From: Fulvivirga ulvae
GTDB lineage: Bacteria > Bacteroidota > Bacteroidia > Cytophagales > Cyclobacteriaceae
NCBI RefSeq assembly: GCF_021389975.1
Contig: NZ_CP089981.1
Span: forward strand, 3,559,501 to 3,623,500
Reading direction: 5' to 3'
Length of the DNA: 64,000 bases
Of this stretch, positions 28,775-38,167 are shown one piece after another. How positions within the stretch are numbered: the first letter of the stretch is position 1; each line of letters starts with the position of its first letter. Position numbers and translations under genes: made by a program. Below the pieces are notes generated by a model. That model did no database searches. It saw only the letters and a list, made by a program, of their open reading frames with translations, and was not told the origin of the DNA.

Positions 28775-29383
28775 CTAAGCCGCATAGTCCCGGAAAACCT
28801 TTCGCTTAATGATCTGCAGCTCCTTTTTAGCGGCTAATGCTTTTATCGTCCTGATTACTGTTTCAACCCTCAGACCTGTCATATCGGCTATTTGTTGCCG
28901 GGTAAAGGGGACTTCATACGTCTTGCTATCCTTGGTATCTTCTTTCTTTTTGAAGTAGTCAATCAGCGTAAGCACCCGGTGTTCAGGAGTGTAGCTGGAA
29001 ATTTCTTTGGCCATCATAGCTTTGAACTGAAGACGCTTGCTTAGTATGGCGCAGAATTTCAGGTGTAGTTCGAAATTCTCTTTCAGAAGCCTGATAAAAT
29101 TCTCTTTTGAAAGTTTCCATATTACGGAGTCAACCACAGCATCGGCATTGGCAGGGTAGGGGAAGCCGCCGAACAAAGGGGGTTCTCCAAAGCTTTCTCC
29201 ATTCTTAAAAATACCTTGGATAAACTCCTGACCATCGGTACTGAAATTGTTCATTTTGATGATGCCTTCTGCGACCTGATAATAATTGAGAGAAGCACTC
29301 CCTTCAAGAAAAAGCACCTCATTCTTCTTCAATGAAATGGCTTTGGCCCCGTAGCTTTCTAATATACCTTCATCTATTACCAT
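28775..29383 (-). CDS. Crp/Fnr-family transcriptional regulator
   Basis: A 202-residue regulator with an N-terminal cyclic-nucleotide-binding-like beta-roll (about 10-115; SLNYYQVAEGIIKMNNFSTD, GESFGEPPLFGG) and a C-terminal winged helix (about 150-200; FTRQQIADMTGLRVETVIRT). The Cys cluster of Fnr is absent and the cAMP-contact signature is not clear, so the ligand is unknown. Small Bacteroidota Crp-like proteins of this type often respond to redox or metabolite stress. It is monocistronic, with its 5' end facing the repeat-bearing intergenic region. Confidence 0.85.
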   Translation of the reverse strand: MVIDEGILESYGAKAISLKKNEVLFLEGSASLNYYQVAEGIIKMNNFSTDGQEFIQGIFKNGESFGEPPLFGGFPYPANADAVVDSVIWKLSKENFIRLLKENFELHLKFCAILSKRLQFKAMMAKEISSYTPEHRVLTLIDYFKKKEDTKDSKTYEVPFTRQQIADMTGLRVETVIRTIKALAAKKELQIIKRKVFRDYAA

Positions 29384-29755
29384 ACTGCAAAAGTACGTAC
29401 TTTACCTGTACGGAATAAGCTTACGGGGCTGACTTTGCTCAGTTTTGTTTACGACTTATCCCATGGTATTTGGTTGTTTTGCCTTGGTCAACAGTGCTTA
29501 GTTTGAAAGCGCTAAAATATCTTCAGGGCCAATCTATTTTCTTCCCTGTCAAGTGATTCTTCAAATACCTCACGCGAATTACCAGGGTTGGCAGGAACGA
29601 TCAGTTCACTGTAATCACCAATGCCAGCGATTAAATTCTTACAAAAGTTAGTTAAATACCTGATCGTTTTGGCATCAGGCATAAAGCACTGAAAAGGTCT
29701 CACTTCAATGGCCTGTTTGTTTTGCCCATATAAGACAATCTCATCTATATGGCTA

Positions 29756-29861
29756 TTCTATAAATATTTTATCCCTACGGGATTATCGTTGTAGAAGGGA
29801 TTTGCAATTAATTGTAACGACAAGACGCACAGTGTCCTGTAAGGACATAATATTTATAGAA
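29756..29861. repeat. MITE-like element with terminal inverted repeats
   Basis: The ends TTCTATAAATATTTTATCC (29756-29774) and GGACATAATATTTATAGAA (29843-29861) are inverted copies with three mismatches. Next to each lies a small hairpin (ATCCCTACGGGAT on the left; GTCC-TGTAA-GGAC on the right). Size (106 bp), paired ends and lack of coding fit a non-autonomous mobile repeat of the kind scattered in Cytophagales genomes. Confidence 0.6.
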
Positions 29862-30191
29862 AAACGAAAAGCAAATCTGTGTCATAGAAAAGTCATGCCA
29901 TAGAATACAACGCTATTTGGCACACATACAGACATTGTAGATAGGAATGTGTGTTGTTAATTCACGTATTTATTTAATCGACGACTATGCGGGTATCATA
30001 CTATATATCTAATCCGGTCTTAAGTTAACAGCACTGAAAATACCATCAGCGGGAGAGAAAGAAATATGGTCCAAACATAATCATCTCACTACTAAAAACT
30101 TACGACTCCAGACTAAATACCTACTATTAGTTATGCAATTACCTATTGATCGCGATTGCATGAAGTTTTTCACCTGCCCATCTTTGCGCTG

Positions 30192-30208
30192 TTTAGAATA
30201 ATTCTAAA
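30192..30208. promoter_or_regulatory. Fur-like operator, perfect palindrome
   Basis: TTTAGAAT-A-ATTCTAAA is a perfect 8-1-8 inverted repeat 33 bases before the siderophore receptor start. A related, less regular site precedes the first iron operon (57-76). A ferric-uptake repressor is the natural candidate; no fur gene is in the window. Confidence 0.65.
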
Positions 30209-30241
30209 TAAAATTCATATAATTAGATCACTTATAAAATA

Positions 30242-32707
30242 ATGAAACAAGCTTTACTATTATTTTCAATGTTGCTTTTTGCCGCAATAAGTTCATTATG
30301 GGCGCAATCTGACAACGGAACCATCCGCGGTAAAATAACCAATGAGCAGGGAGAGCCTCTGCCGGGCATTGCGGTAGGCCTTAAGGGTACTGCTTACGGT
30401 GCCCCAGCCGATGCTCAGGGCGTTTACCACATTTACAATGTACCCGCCGGAGATTATACCATAGTGGTTTCCGGTATTGGTTATGAAAGACAGACCAAAA
30501 AAGTTGCCCTGGCTATGGCAGCTACTATCAATCTTGATTTTAAGCTTAAAGAATATACGGAGCAACTTCAAACCGTAGAAGTAATCGGAAGAAGGGAAAC
30601 CGATTATAAGAATGAGGTGTCATACGTGGCATCCAAAACTGCTACCCCGCTTAAGGATATACCCCAGGCGGTAAGTTATGTAACGAAAGAAGTTATTGCC
30701 GACCAGCAGGCCTATCGCATTGGAGATATTGTTAAAAATATCAGTGGTGTGAATATGTTTTCCAGTTATGATGATTTCACATTTCGTGGATTCAGAAGTG
30801 GAAGCAGTGATAGTAAAATGATCAACGGGTTGCGAACTGTAGGTATTTTTGGGCCTCAGCCTATCCTTGCCAATATTGAAAGGGTAGAGGTAATCAAAGG
30901 CCCTGCATCAGCGCTTTTTGCTAATACCACACCTGGCGGTACTATGAATTATGTAACCAAAAAGCCTCTCACCGAAAATCGCAAAGCCATTAGTTTTACT
31001 ACAGGCAGTTTTAACACCCTGCGTGCCAATGCTGACTTTACCGGAGCTATGAATGAAGAAGGGACTTTGCTGTACAGACTTAACATGGCCTATGAAAACT
31101 CTGACTCATACCGTGACCTGCAAAAGAACAAATCGTTGATGGTGGCACCTTCCATTTCGTTTTTACCTACTGATAAAACAAGGATCAACTTTGACCTGGT
31201 GGTGACCCAATATGACGGAAAGCTTGATCGTGGCCAGCCGATATTCGGAGCTACTTCCGGTACTGACCTTAACAGTACACCGATCTCTTTTGCTATTGGA
31301 GAGACCAACGATTATCATACCAACAACGTGCAGTACTTTACATTGTCATTAAACCACCAGTTTACAGATGCTCTTTCATTTAATGCTTCATATATGAAGT
31401 TTGCCTGGGATGAAGACCTTTTTGAGCACAGGACTTCCAACAGTTTTGCTGTGGATAGCCTGGGCAATGAGATCCCTACGCTGATGAACATGCAGGTGAT
31501 CAATAGAATGAGAAAACTCGTATCTGATAACCTGAGCACTTACCTGGTTTACCATGCAAAAACAGGAGCCATCGACCATAATCTGGTGGCCGGGGTTGAT
31601 TACATCCAGCAGAAGCAGCCTGTAGGTGGCGGACAGTCCAGGGCATACGGCTACAGAAAAACAGACGGCTCTATTGCCAACAGCTATAACCCTGCAAATG
31701 CAGAAGAATACCTGTTTGAGAACGGCATGCCGGTGCCCAACATCCCGCATTTTGATCTGGAAAACCCACAATACAATGTGACTTATGCACATGAATACAT
31801 TTTTAACAACAAAACAAGCTATGCACCGACGAAGTATTACACCTACGGGTTCTACATCCAGGACCAGATCAGCTTTGATAGATTAAAAGTATTGTTGTCG
31901 CTCCGACATGAAAACTACCGCGATGTACTGGACTATGACACACCGGATGAGAATACAGTAAAACAGGACAAGCTACTTCCACGTGTTGGAGTGGTTTATT
32001 CCCTCAATGATAAGATCAACCTTTACGGTACTTATACAGAGAGCTTCCAGCCACAAACCGCGTCATCCCTTTTAGACCCCAACGCCGGTGGGCCGTTTGA
32101 CCCGTTGTCATCAAACATGGTAGAGTTTGGTTCCAAAACTGAGCTTATCCATAAGCGATTAGCAGCTAACATTGCCTTATACAGGATTGAGCAAAACAAC
32201 ATCCTTGTAAGTGCAAATGATGCCACCAACCCTGATCTGCTTGAGCAGAGAGGTCAGGAAGTTTCAAAAGGTGTTGAGCTGGATTTGATGGGTACTATTA
32301 CGCCGAATTTGAGCATAACCGCTAACTATGCCTACAACAGGGCAGAGATCACGAAAAGTGATAATGAAGAGGAGGTAGGAAATATCAAGGAAAATGCCCC
32401 TGAGCATCAGGGTGGTTTCTGGGCCAAGTACACCATAGACAAAGGTAAGCTTAGCGGCCTGGGAATAGCCTTTGGTGGTAACTTTGTAACTGAAAGGGTA
32501 ACCTTCGATACTTACACCCTGGGACTGATGCTGCCGGGTTATGTGGTGTTTGACGCAGCGCTCTTCTATAAAGTGAACAAATTCAATATTTCAGCCAACC
32601 TCAACAATGTTTTTGATAAAACACACTGGGCAGGTGGCTATAGCTATACCCGTTTGTTCCCCGGAGCACCCCGTAACTACCTTTTGAGTGTTGGCTATAC
32701 CTTTTAA
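30242..32707 (+). CDS. TonB-dependent siderophore receptor
   Basis: An 821-residue outer-membrane receptor of the FhuA/FpvA type. It has a signal peptide (ends SSLWAQS), a CarboxypepD_reg-like domain (about 25-107, GEPLPGIAVGLKGT), a plug (about 125-235; DIPQAVSYVTKEVI, TFRGFRSG, VIKGPASALFANTTPGG) and a barrel ending in aromatic residues (LLSVGYTF). The plug wording is typical of hydroxamate-type ferric-siderophore receptors, but the exact ligand is unknown. A perfect Fur-like box lies upstream and a PepSY reductase-like gene downstream, giving a compact iron cassette. Confidence 0.9.
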   Translation: MKQALLLFSMLLFAAISSLWAQSDNGTIRGKITNEQGEPLPGIAVGLKGTAYGAPADAQGVYHIYNVPAGDYTIVVSGIGYERQTKKVALAMAATINLDFKLKEYTEQLQTVEVIGRRETDYKNEVSYVASKTATPLKDIPQAVSYVTKEVIADQQAYRIGDIVKNISGVNMFSSYDDFTFRGFRSGSSDSKMINGLRTVGIFGPQPILANIERVEVIKGPASALFANTTPGGTMNYVTKKPLTENRKAISFTTGSFNTLRANADFTGAMNEEGTLLYRLNMAYENSDSYRDLQKNKSLMVAPSISFLPTDKTRINFDLVVTQYDGKLDRGQPIFGATSGTDLNSTPISFAIGETNDYHTNNVQYFTLSLNHQFTDALSFNASYMKFAWDEDLFEHRTSNSFAVDSLGNEIPTLMNMQVINRMRKLVSDNLSTYLVYHAKTGAIDHNLVAGVDYIQQKQPVGGGQSRAYGYRKTDGSIANSYNPANAEEYLFENGMPVPNIPHFDLENPQYNVTYAHEYIFNNKTSYAPTKYYTYGFYIQDQISFDRLKVLLSLRHENYRDVLDYDTPDENTVKQDKLLPRVGVVYSLNDKINLYGTYTESFQPQTASSLLDPNAGGPFDPLSSNMVEFGSKTELIHKRLAANIALYRIEQNNILVSANDATNPDLLEQRGQEVSKGVELDLMGTITPNLSITANYAYNRAEITKSDNEEEVGNIKENAPEHQGGFWAKYTIDKGKLSGLGIAFGGNFVTERVTFDTYTLGLMLPGYVVFDAALFYKVNKFNISANLNNVFDKTHWAGGYSYTRLFPGAPRNYLLSVGYTF

Positions 32708-32728
32708 GTCTTGTATGGGGCAAGACTT
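32706..32728 (+). other. Intercistronic stem-loop
   Basis: AAGTCTTG (32706-32713) and CAAGACTT (32721-32728) pair perfectly around TATGGGG, starting at the receptor's stop codon. There is no T-run; it probably adjusts the receptor to PepSY mRNA ratio. Confidence 0.45.
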
Positions 32729-32754
32729 AGTTTGACCTTTTAAATTTTGAACCT

Positions 32755-34041
32755 TTGAGCTTCAAATTAAACAAGAAGTTATTTTTCCGTATCCACAGCT
32801 GGATTGGTATCAAGTTAAGCATACTATTTTTTATAGTATGCTTTTCTGGTACCCTGGCTACGTTGAGCCATGAGATGGACTGGCTCTTTATACCTGAAAT
32901 GAGGGTAACGCCGCAGGATAAGCTGGCTTCAAAAAATGAGATCGTACGTAATATTCAAGCGCAGTTCCCCAATGGCCGCATCCAGTTTTGGAGTGCAACA
33001 GAAGAACCATATCTCTGCGATATTGTCTATATCATCGAGGAGGGCGAGCTTACCTATGGCTTGGTAAATCGCTATACCGGCGCTCTGCAGGGGCATGCCA
33101 ACCTTACCTTTGCACGATTTTTCCGTGACCTGCATTACTACCTGTTCATTCCGTTTCAGGTAGGGCATTTTACCGTACTTATTTTTGCCTTTTTGCTGCT
33201 TATCTCTTTTGTTACCGCCTTGCTGTTTTACAAAAAGTGGTACAAGAAGCTTTTCCAACTGACCATAAACAAAGGTCCGCTGGTGTTTTTCCGCAGCCTG
33301 CACCGGCTGGTAGGTGTGTGGTCGGTGCCTTTTACGCTGTTATTTTCCATAACCGGAATCTGGTATTTTATAGAAAGGGCAAACATCGGAGGTGTATCCG
33401 ATATTGCCAATACATCATCACCGGAAGCTGCAGATACAGTCAGGCTTGCCGAAGGGCAGATTCTATCTTACAGCGTGAATTACGATAGTGCCATAGCCGT
33501 AGCCCAACGGGAAATTCCCGGTCTGGTCATCAAAGACATCCTGCCACCTTCTGCCCCGGGTAAGCCACTTTATGTTAACGGGACAAGTGGTGTTCCGTTG
33601 GTTCGGAACCGCGCCAACCGCGTATACCTCGATCCTTTTACTTATGAAGTATTGAAGGTACAGCGTGCAGAGTCACTCAACACAGTTACATGGCTCAACG
33701 ACATCGCCGATCCACTACATTTTGGCTATTGGGGTGGGCTCACCACCAAATTCATCTGGTTTATTTTTGGACTGGGCATATCATCACTCATTCTTACTGG
33801 CATCTGGATAAGCCTGAAAAGAAAGGTGAAAGGTAAAGCCAAACAAAAAGCAATAAAGATGGGAGGCTGGATTTATGTTAACACGTTTGTTTATGGAGCT
33901 TTGCTTGTTTTTATGTATTTCATGCTCATTGACAGGTACAATGCTTCTGCTATGGCCCTGGCTGTCATTACGGTTGGCTGGCTGGTATTTATTGGATTAA
34001 CCTGGTATATTTTCGTATACAGGCTGAGACGGATGAGGTGA
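32755..34041 (+). CDS. PepSY-associated membrane protein (siderophore cassette)
   Basis: A 428-residue inner-membrane protein of the PepSY_TM family. It has an N-terminal helix (about 17-37; FRIHSWIGIKLSILFFIVCF), paired helices around 145-165 and 195-215, a periplasmic PepSY segment, a helix near 345-365 (FIWFIFGLGISSLILTGIW) and two at the C terminus. Relatives work with siderophore receptors, probably in ferric reduction at the inner membrane. The start is a TTG: an in-frame TAG lies nine codons upstream and no ATG is available between. It is 47 bases after the receptor gene. Confidence 0.8.
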   Translation: MSFKLNKKLFFRIHSWIGIKLSILFFIVCFSGTLATLSHEMDWLFIPEMRVTPQDKLASKNEIVRNIQAQFPNGRIQFWSATEEPYLCDIVYIIEEGELTYGLVNRYTGALQGHANLTFARFFRDLHYYLFIPFQVGHFTVLIFAFLLLISFVTALLFYKKWYKKLFQLTINKGPLVFFRSLHRLVGVWSVPFTLLFSITGIWYFIERANIGGVSDIANTSSPEAADTVRLAEGQILSYSVNYDSAIAVAQREIPGLVIKDILPPSAPGKPLYVNGTSGVPLVRNRANRVYLDPFTYEVLKVQRAESLNTVTWLNDIADPLHFGYWGGLTTKFIWFIFGLGISSLILTGIWISLKRKVKGKAKQKAIKMGGWIYVNTFVYGALLVFMYFMLIDRYNASAMALAVITVGWLVFIGLTWYIFVYRLRRMR

Positions 34042-34102
34042 TATTGACTACATTTTGATAACCGGCATGCTGCTTAGACAGTGATTTAATTGTATATTGA
34101 AG

Positions 34103-34118
34103 CAAATAGGTCTATTTG
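34103..34118. promoter_or_regulatory. Palindrome CAAATAG-GT-CTATTTG before ppk2
   Basis: A perfect 7-2-7 inverted repeat lies 43 bases before the PPK2 start codon, a place fitting an operator. No regulator for it is recognisable here. Confidence 0.4.
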
Positions 34119-34161
34119 TATTTAAACTCAATTAGTGCGAAACTTTTATCAGGGATGATAT

Positions 34162-34899
34162 ATGGTTGAACTCGATAAAATTTCTACACTTCCACCGGAA
34201 AGTGCCGTTAAGGAAGAATATACGCAGCAGCTATCCGGCTTGCGCAATGAATTATTTCAATTGCAAAACAAGCTCTATGCAGACGGACGCTATAGTGTGC
34301 TTATTGTTTTGCAGGGACTGGACACCTCTGGGAAAGATGGCACAATTCGTCATGCATTTAGCGGTATGAACCCCCAGGGAGTACAGGTAACTTCGTTTAA
34401 AAAGCCTACTGAAGATGAAATGAAGCACGATTTCTTATGGCGTGTCTACCCTCACTTTCCTGCAAAAGGCATGATCAGGGTTTTTAACCGGTCGTATTAC
34501 GAAGACATCCTCGTGCCCACCGTTAATCAAAGCCTGAGTGATGAAATATTACAACATCGCACCAGCTTGATTAACGAGCTGGAACATCACCTCACGGCAA
34601 GCAATACATTGATCCTCAAATATTATCTCCATATATCATCCGAAGAACAAAAAGAGCGTATAGAAGACCGAAAAGCCAAACCTCACAAGCGCTGGAAATA
34701 CGCCAGGGAAGACGAAAAAATACCACTTCAGTGGGACGACTACCAGCAAGCTTACCATACAGTGATAAACAAATGTAATGACATCCCATGGCATATCATC
34801 CCCTCCGACAAACGCTGGTACCGCAACCACACCGCCGCCAAAATCTTACTAGATGAATTGCAAAAACTGGATTTGAGGTATCCGGATTGGAAAGAGTAG
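34162..34899 (+). CDS. Polyphosphate kinase 2 family (PPK2)
   Basis: A 245-residue cytoplasmic kinase that transfers phosphate between polyphosphate and nucleotides. Walker A is GLDTSGKDGT (Lys58), followed by the family motifs FKKPTEDEMKHDFLWRVYPH, FNRSYYEDILVP and lid-region RIEDRKAKPHKRWKYAREDE, and the typical WHIIPSDKRWYRN near the end. Length and motifs fit the single-domain class that phosphorylates AMP and ADP (class III-like). It is monocistronic, with a palindrome upstream. Confidence in family is high and in nucleotide specificity low. Confidence 0.93.
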   Translation: MVELDKISTLPPESAVKEEYTQQLSGLRNELFQLQNKLYADGRYSVLIVLQGLDTSGKDGTIRHAFSGMNPQGVQVTSFKKPTEDEMKHDFLWRVYPHFPAKGMIRVFNRSYYEDILVPTVNQSLSDEILQHRTSLINELEHHLTASNTLILKYYLHISSEEQKERIEDRKAKPHKRWKYAREDEKIPLQWDDYQQAYHTVINKCNDIPWHIIPSDKRWYRNHTAAKILLDELQKLDLRYPDWKE

Positions 34900-35297
34900 T
34901 GACTGGGGTTTAATATTTTCCCACGTCATAACCATGATTATTCTTTTACTTTTTTCCATCGGCACGGTTGATAATAAGCCCTTTGTACGCTGATAGAAGG
35001 AATTCATGGTGATTAAGAAAATCTTGATTTGTCTTATGATTCGGTAAATAATTACTAGCAGATGCTCTTAACTTCCGGATTACCTGATGCCTCAATGTTG
35101 CTTTTGATTTCATGATCAGCCTTATATATCTATTTGATGATGAGACTGTTCAGATACATGCTGAGCTGGTAGTACTTTTTTGTTGTTAATTTTCTCCATG
35201 GTTTTTCAACCAGTCTTCTGTCTTTTACGTTTAGCCTAAGGTTACCAGGTCATTAGAAAATATTGAAAATGAGGGGTAAGACTCAGGTGGTTTTAAA
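34900..35297. other. Intergenic region with possible small ORF
   Basis: About 400 bases without a clear gene. On the minus strand 35113-34946 there is a 55-codon frame (MKSKATLRHQVIRKLRASAS, later HHEFLLSAYKGLIINRADGK) with a plausible basic composition but no visible ribosome site or recognised family. It may be a small gene, a remnant or chance. Confidence 0.25.
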
Positions 35298-35705
35298 ATG
35301 ACAATAAAGAAAATATATTCCATTCCGGGCATGGTGCTGTTAGCCTTAGTACTACTACTTACTTTAGGCAGATCCAATCAGGCTTTTACCCATGTTCAGG
35401 TTGATTTTGGTCCCTTGGATGAGTTATCGGATGACGACCAGCTTTGGTTTTGTTATCATTATGGAGGGGGCACTCATAGAGATGGTTTACCTCTACGTTC
35501 AGCCGGTGAAGACAGCTATAATAATAAAACTGAGGAAGATGATACCTGCAAAACTGAAACTTCAGGGTGCTGGTCAAAGGTACCGACGATCCTTCAGTCA
35601 AATTTAGCCGTTAGATTTTCTTCACTCAGGTTGATATTTATCGAATATCAAAGCCTTATACCCCTTTACATACTTTTTCATTCGTGGAAGAATTTCCTTG
35701 CCTGA
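35298..35705 (+). CDS. Hypothetical small exported protein
   Basis: A 135-residue reading frame with a signal-like N terminus (IPGMVLLALVLLLTLGRSNQ, possible cleavage after NQAFT). The mature part has Cys and acidic residues (DQLWFCYHYGGGTHRDGL, DDTCKTETSGCW), and the last 35 residues turn hydrophobic and may be read past a decayed end. Short secreted Bacteroidota peptides with this plan exist but no family was recognised. Its end is followed by two hairpins (35707-35740). It could be a real small secreted protein or a degraded one. Confidence 0.4.
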   Translation: MTIKKIYSIPGMVLLALVLLLTLGRSNQAFTHVQVDFGPLDELSDDDQLWFCYHYGGGTHRDGLPLRSAGEDSYNNKTEEDDTCKTETSGCWSKVPTILQSNLAVRFSSLRLIFIEYQSLIPLYILFHSWKNFLA

Positions 35706-35706
35706 T

Positions 35707-35740
35707 GCCCTCTTTCGGGCCTCTTAGCTCCTGAAAGAGC
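35707..35740. terminator. Two adjacent hairpins
   Basis: GCCC-TCTTTC-GGGC (35707-35720) and GCTC-CTGAAA-GAGC (35727-35740) stand side by side directly after the hypothetical gene and 48 bases before the DabA-like start. They recall the GCCCTGAAAGGGC repeats at 61779-61865, so this may be a repeat fragment doing duty as terminator. Confidence 0.4.
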
Positions 35741-35788
35741 AACCCCTTTACATTCCCCTTATAAACATTATTTAAAACATTTTATCAA

Positions 35789-37620
35789 ATGGAATCCATA
35801 AAAGATCTGTTTGATGAACAGGATGTCCTTTTCAAAATTTCACACAACCTGCCTGCACAGTCAGCACTTAGGGACTTTGTTCATCATAATACCATACATG
35901 CCGTTCAGTATTTAAAATTTTACGAAGCATTACGCCAGACTTCTCAAATGTTTGGTTACAAAACCTATTTATCGATCGCTGAATTTATGAACCTGTTTTA
36001 CCAGGGCAAGATCCATGAACATATTCTGGACAGGGTGATCAGGGAGAAAAAGGAGAAGAAGGTTTCCTTGCCTGGAAAGAAAAGCTTTTCAGGCACAATT
36101 ATGAAGAAACGGTTTCCCGGTTAGGCCGCATGAGAATCCAATGGGAAAAACAGTATAAGATTAATCCTGACGAGTCCGTGCACCCCCTTCTCTTCAGCTT
36201 GCTTACCGAATATCTTGATCAGGATGTGTCTCTACAGGCATCTGCCGGTAAAGAATTCCTGATGTTCGTTAAGGAAGTTGAGCAAAATGAACAGGGTAGA
36301 ATTTTTAAAAGCTCCAGACCGCGGAAACTGCTTGTGGAAGGACAATGCAACATCGGGGATTTGCTTAAGATATTAGTAGAAGATCAGGCCTTGTTTGAGC
36401 AATACCTCTTCTGTCAGCAATTCTCTCACCCCGGGTGGTCAGGCATGGTTTCAGCCATAGAGCACCAGCCAGACAAATTACCTGATGGCAAAAATATCAC
36501 ACTACATGATTTGATATGTCTGGAGCTACTATTGGAAATAGATGCCCTTGACCATAAATTCGGGGAGGCTTGGGAACCACTGGGTGTCGGTGCCGGGTAT
36601 CTGGCCGATCCCTTGCTTCAAACAGGGCCACTTACAGAGCCAGAAGAGGTACTGCTCCTGTGGCAGGAAGCTTTTGAGTGGAGTTGTTTTGATAATGTGG
36701 TTAAAAGTATATTACAGCCCCCGACACAAAAGAGTGATCCTAAGAGGTTTCAGGTTATGTTTTGCATGAATGATAAGGAATACTCCCTGAAAAACTGCAT
36801 TGAGCAAATAAGACCCGACATTGAAACTTTTGATACACCCGGATATTTTGGTGTTGAGTTTTATTTTAAACCGGAGCAAAGTAAATACTACACCAGGGCC
36901 TGCCCTTCCAGAACTACACCCGGATACCTGATCCGTGAGGAACCTGGCCGACATAATCTGAGGCACCTGTATAACAGTGATCAGTCTCCGCTAAGTCGGC
37001 TCATATTAAGGTTACTTCTGGTTTGGTCGGCTGTTAAGCGCTTGTCCGGCATCTTCCGGCCTGCATTACATTCGGCCACATCCCATTCTGCCCCACATAT
37101 AGATAAGCAATCCTACCTCACTATTGAATACGAGGGCGAAGAAGTGGGGGGATTACAGGTAGGTTTTGCGGTGGAGGAGATGGCCCGGCGTGTTGGCAGC
37201 ATCCTGCGCAGTATCGGACTTATCAGGGGGTTTGCGTCGGTTATCTATGTGATAGGGCATAATATAAATGCAGTTAATGCCAGGGTATTTTCACATATGG
37301 CGAACCTCAAAACTGTAAGAGACCGGCTCAGAAAGGATGGCCTCGACATCCCAGATGAAGTGGTGTTTATAGGTGCACTATATGACGCTGTTCACGATGA
37401 GATCGAGTTTTATGATGAGGTAAGCCTCTCCCCGGGGCAGAAGAGCAGCCATGATCTCAATCAGGTAATATTCGGGCGGGCACTGTCGCGGAATGCCAGA
37501 ATATACTCAGGAAAGGTTAGTGTAGCAATAACCAGAAAAGTACCAAACATTTATGAAGGTGGTAAAGAAATTTCATGGTCTGGCCACCCAATGTCAAAAC
37601 GAAAAATAGCAAAAGCATGA
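35789..37620 (+). pseudogene. Degenerate DabA/UPF0753 (DUF2309)-like gene with one frameshift
   Basis: DabA proteins form, with DabB, an energy-coupled inorganic-carbon uptake machine with a carbonic-anhydrase-like zinc site. Here residues 1-92 (LPAQSALRDFVHHNTIHAVQ) are in one frame and the rest in the next. One missing A in the AAAAA run near 36046-36050 restores GEEGFLAWKEKLFRHNYEET across the break, giving about 610 residues. Other changes are not errors of one base: the FCIDDRE motif reads FCMNDKE (Asp ligand to Asn), the segment with the second zinc Cys (CGAC) between GHN and NARVF is cleanly missing, and about 200 C-terminal residues are absent. Its stop overlaps the next start (ATGA). 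It is either a decaying gene or a non-catalytic paralogue. Confidence 0.65.
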
Positions 37621-38153
37621 ATAATTTAAAATCTTACTGCGATCAGATCACGGAAAAAACGGTCATGATTTTTTGTAGTGACTGTAAGAGCCCACTGGAG
37701 GTTATGGATAGCAAAAACCTGATCATTCATAATGTATTAGGAGGAATAATTACCGAAACGAATGCTTATAATATGAATTGGCTCAGGCGCTGTATTGAGG
37801 AAGAAGCAGTGAGCCAGCTCGTTTTTGTAGGACACCTCAATTGTCAGGTGCTGAAATATTTGCTCGATGACCACTCCGGTATAACATTATGGAAAGAAGC
37901 CCGTAGCTATGTGGAGGCCCTTGCGGAAGAGATAGTCGGTTTAAACTTTGGGCTGTATGACAGGGGTTGGTATCTTATGCATCGTCATGTAGCTTTACAG
38001 GTCAAAAAACTTTCCGGTATACCTTATATCCGTGAAAAAATCGAAAAGGACAAACTTATAGTGACCGGGATAGTTATTGATGACAGGGAACCTAATCTTC
38101 TCGAAGAGACTGACCTTGACCTATTTGAAAATTTAAAATTTAAACTGAATTAA
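37617..38153 (+). CDS. Beta-carbonic-anhydrase-like protein
   Basis: A 178-residue cytoplasmic protein with the zinc pattern of beta-carbonic anhydrases: Cys20 and Asp22 in IFCSDCKSP, then His73 and Cys76 in VGHLNC. The usual CxDxR motif reads CSDCK, so the Arg that pairs with Asp in catalysis is Lys24. Beta-CAs hydrate CO2 to bicarbonate; related folds include non-CA enzymes, so activity is uncertain. The start at 37617 overlaps the DabA-like stop (ATGA), meaning translational coupling; a start at 37575 would add 14 residues inside that gene. The porin gene follows 14 bases later. Confidence 0.6.
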   Translation: MNNLKSYCDQITEKTVMIFCSDCKSPLEVMDSKNLIIHNVLGGIITETNAYNMNWLRRCIEEEAVSQLVFVGHLNCQVLKYLLDDHSGITLWKEARSYVEALAEEIVGLNFGLYDRGWYLMHRHVALQVKKLSGIPYIREKIEKDKLIVTGIVIDDREPNLLEETDLDLFENLKFKLN

Positions 38154-38167
38154 AAAAATCTCATCCA

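Larger units (their letters stand above)
29384..30241. other. Intergenic region with repeat and ORF remnant
   Basis: This 858-base gap contains a minus-strand frame (about 29512-29753) that lacks any good start: the coding-like stretch (IDEIVLYGQNKQAIEVRPFQ, then SREVFEESLDREENRLALKI) runs backward straight into the MITE-like repeat at 29756-29861, where a stop interrupts it. It may be a gene fragment cut by the repeat; no family was recognised. The right end carries the Fur-like palindrome and promoter of the siderophore receptor. Confidence 0.4.
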
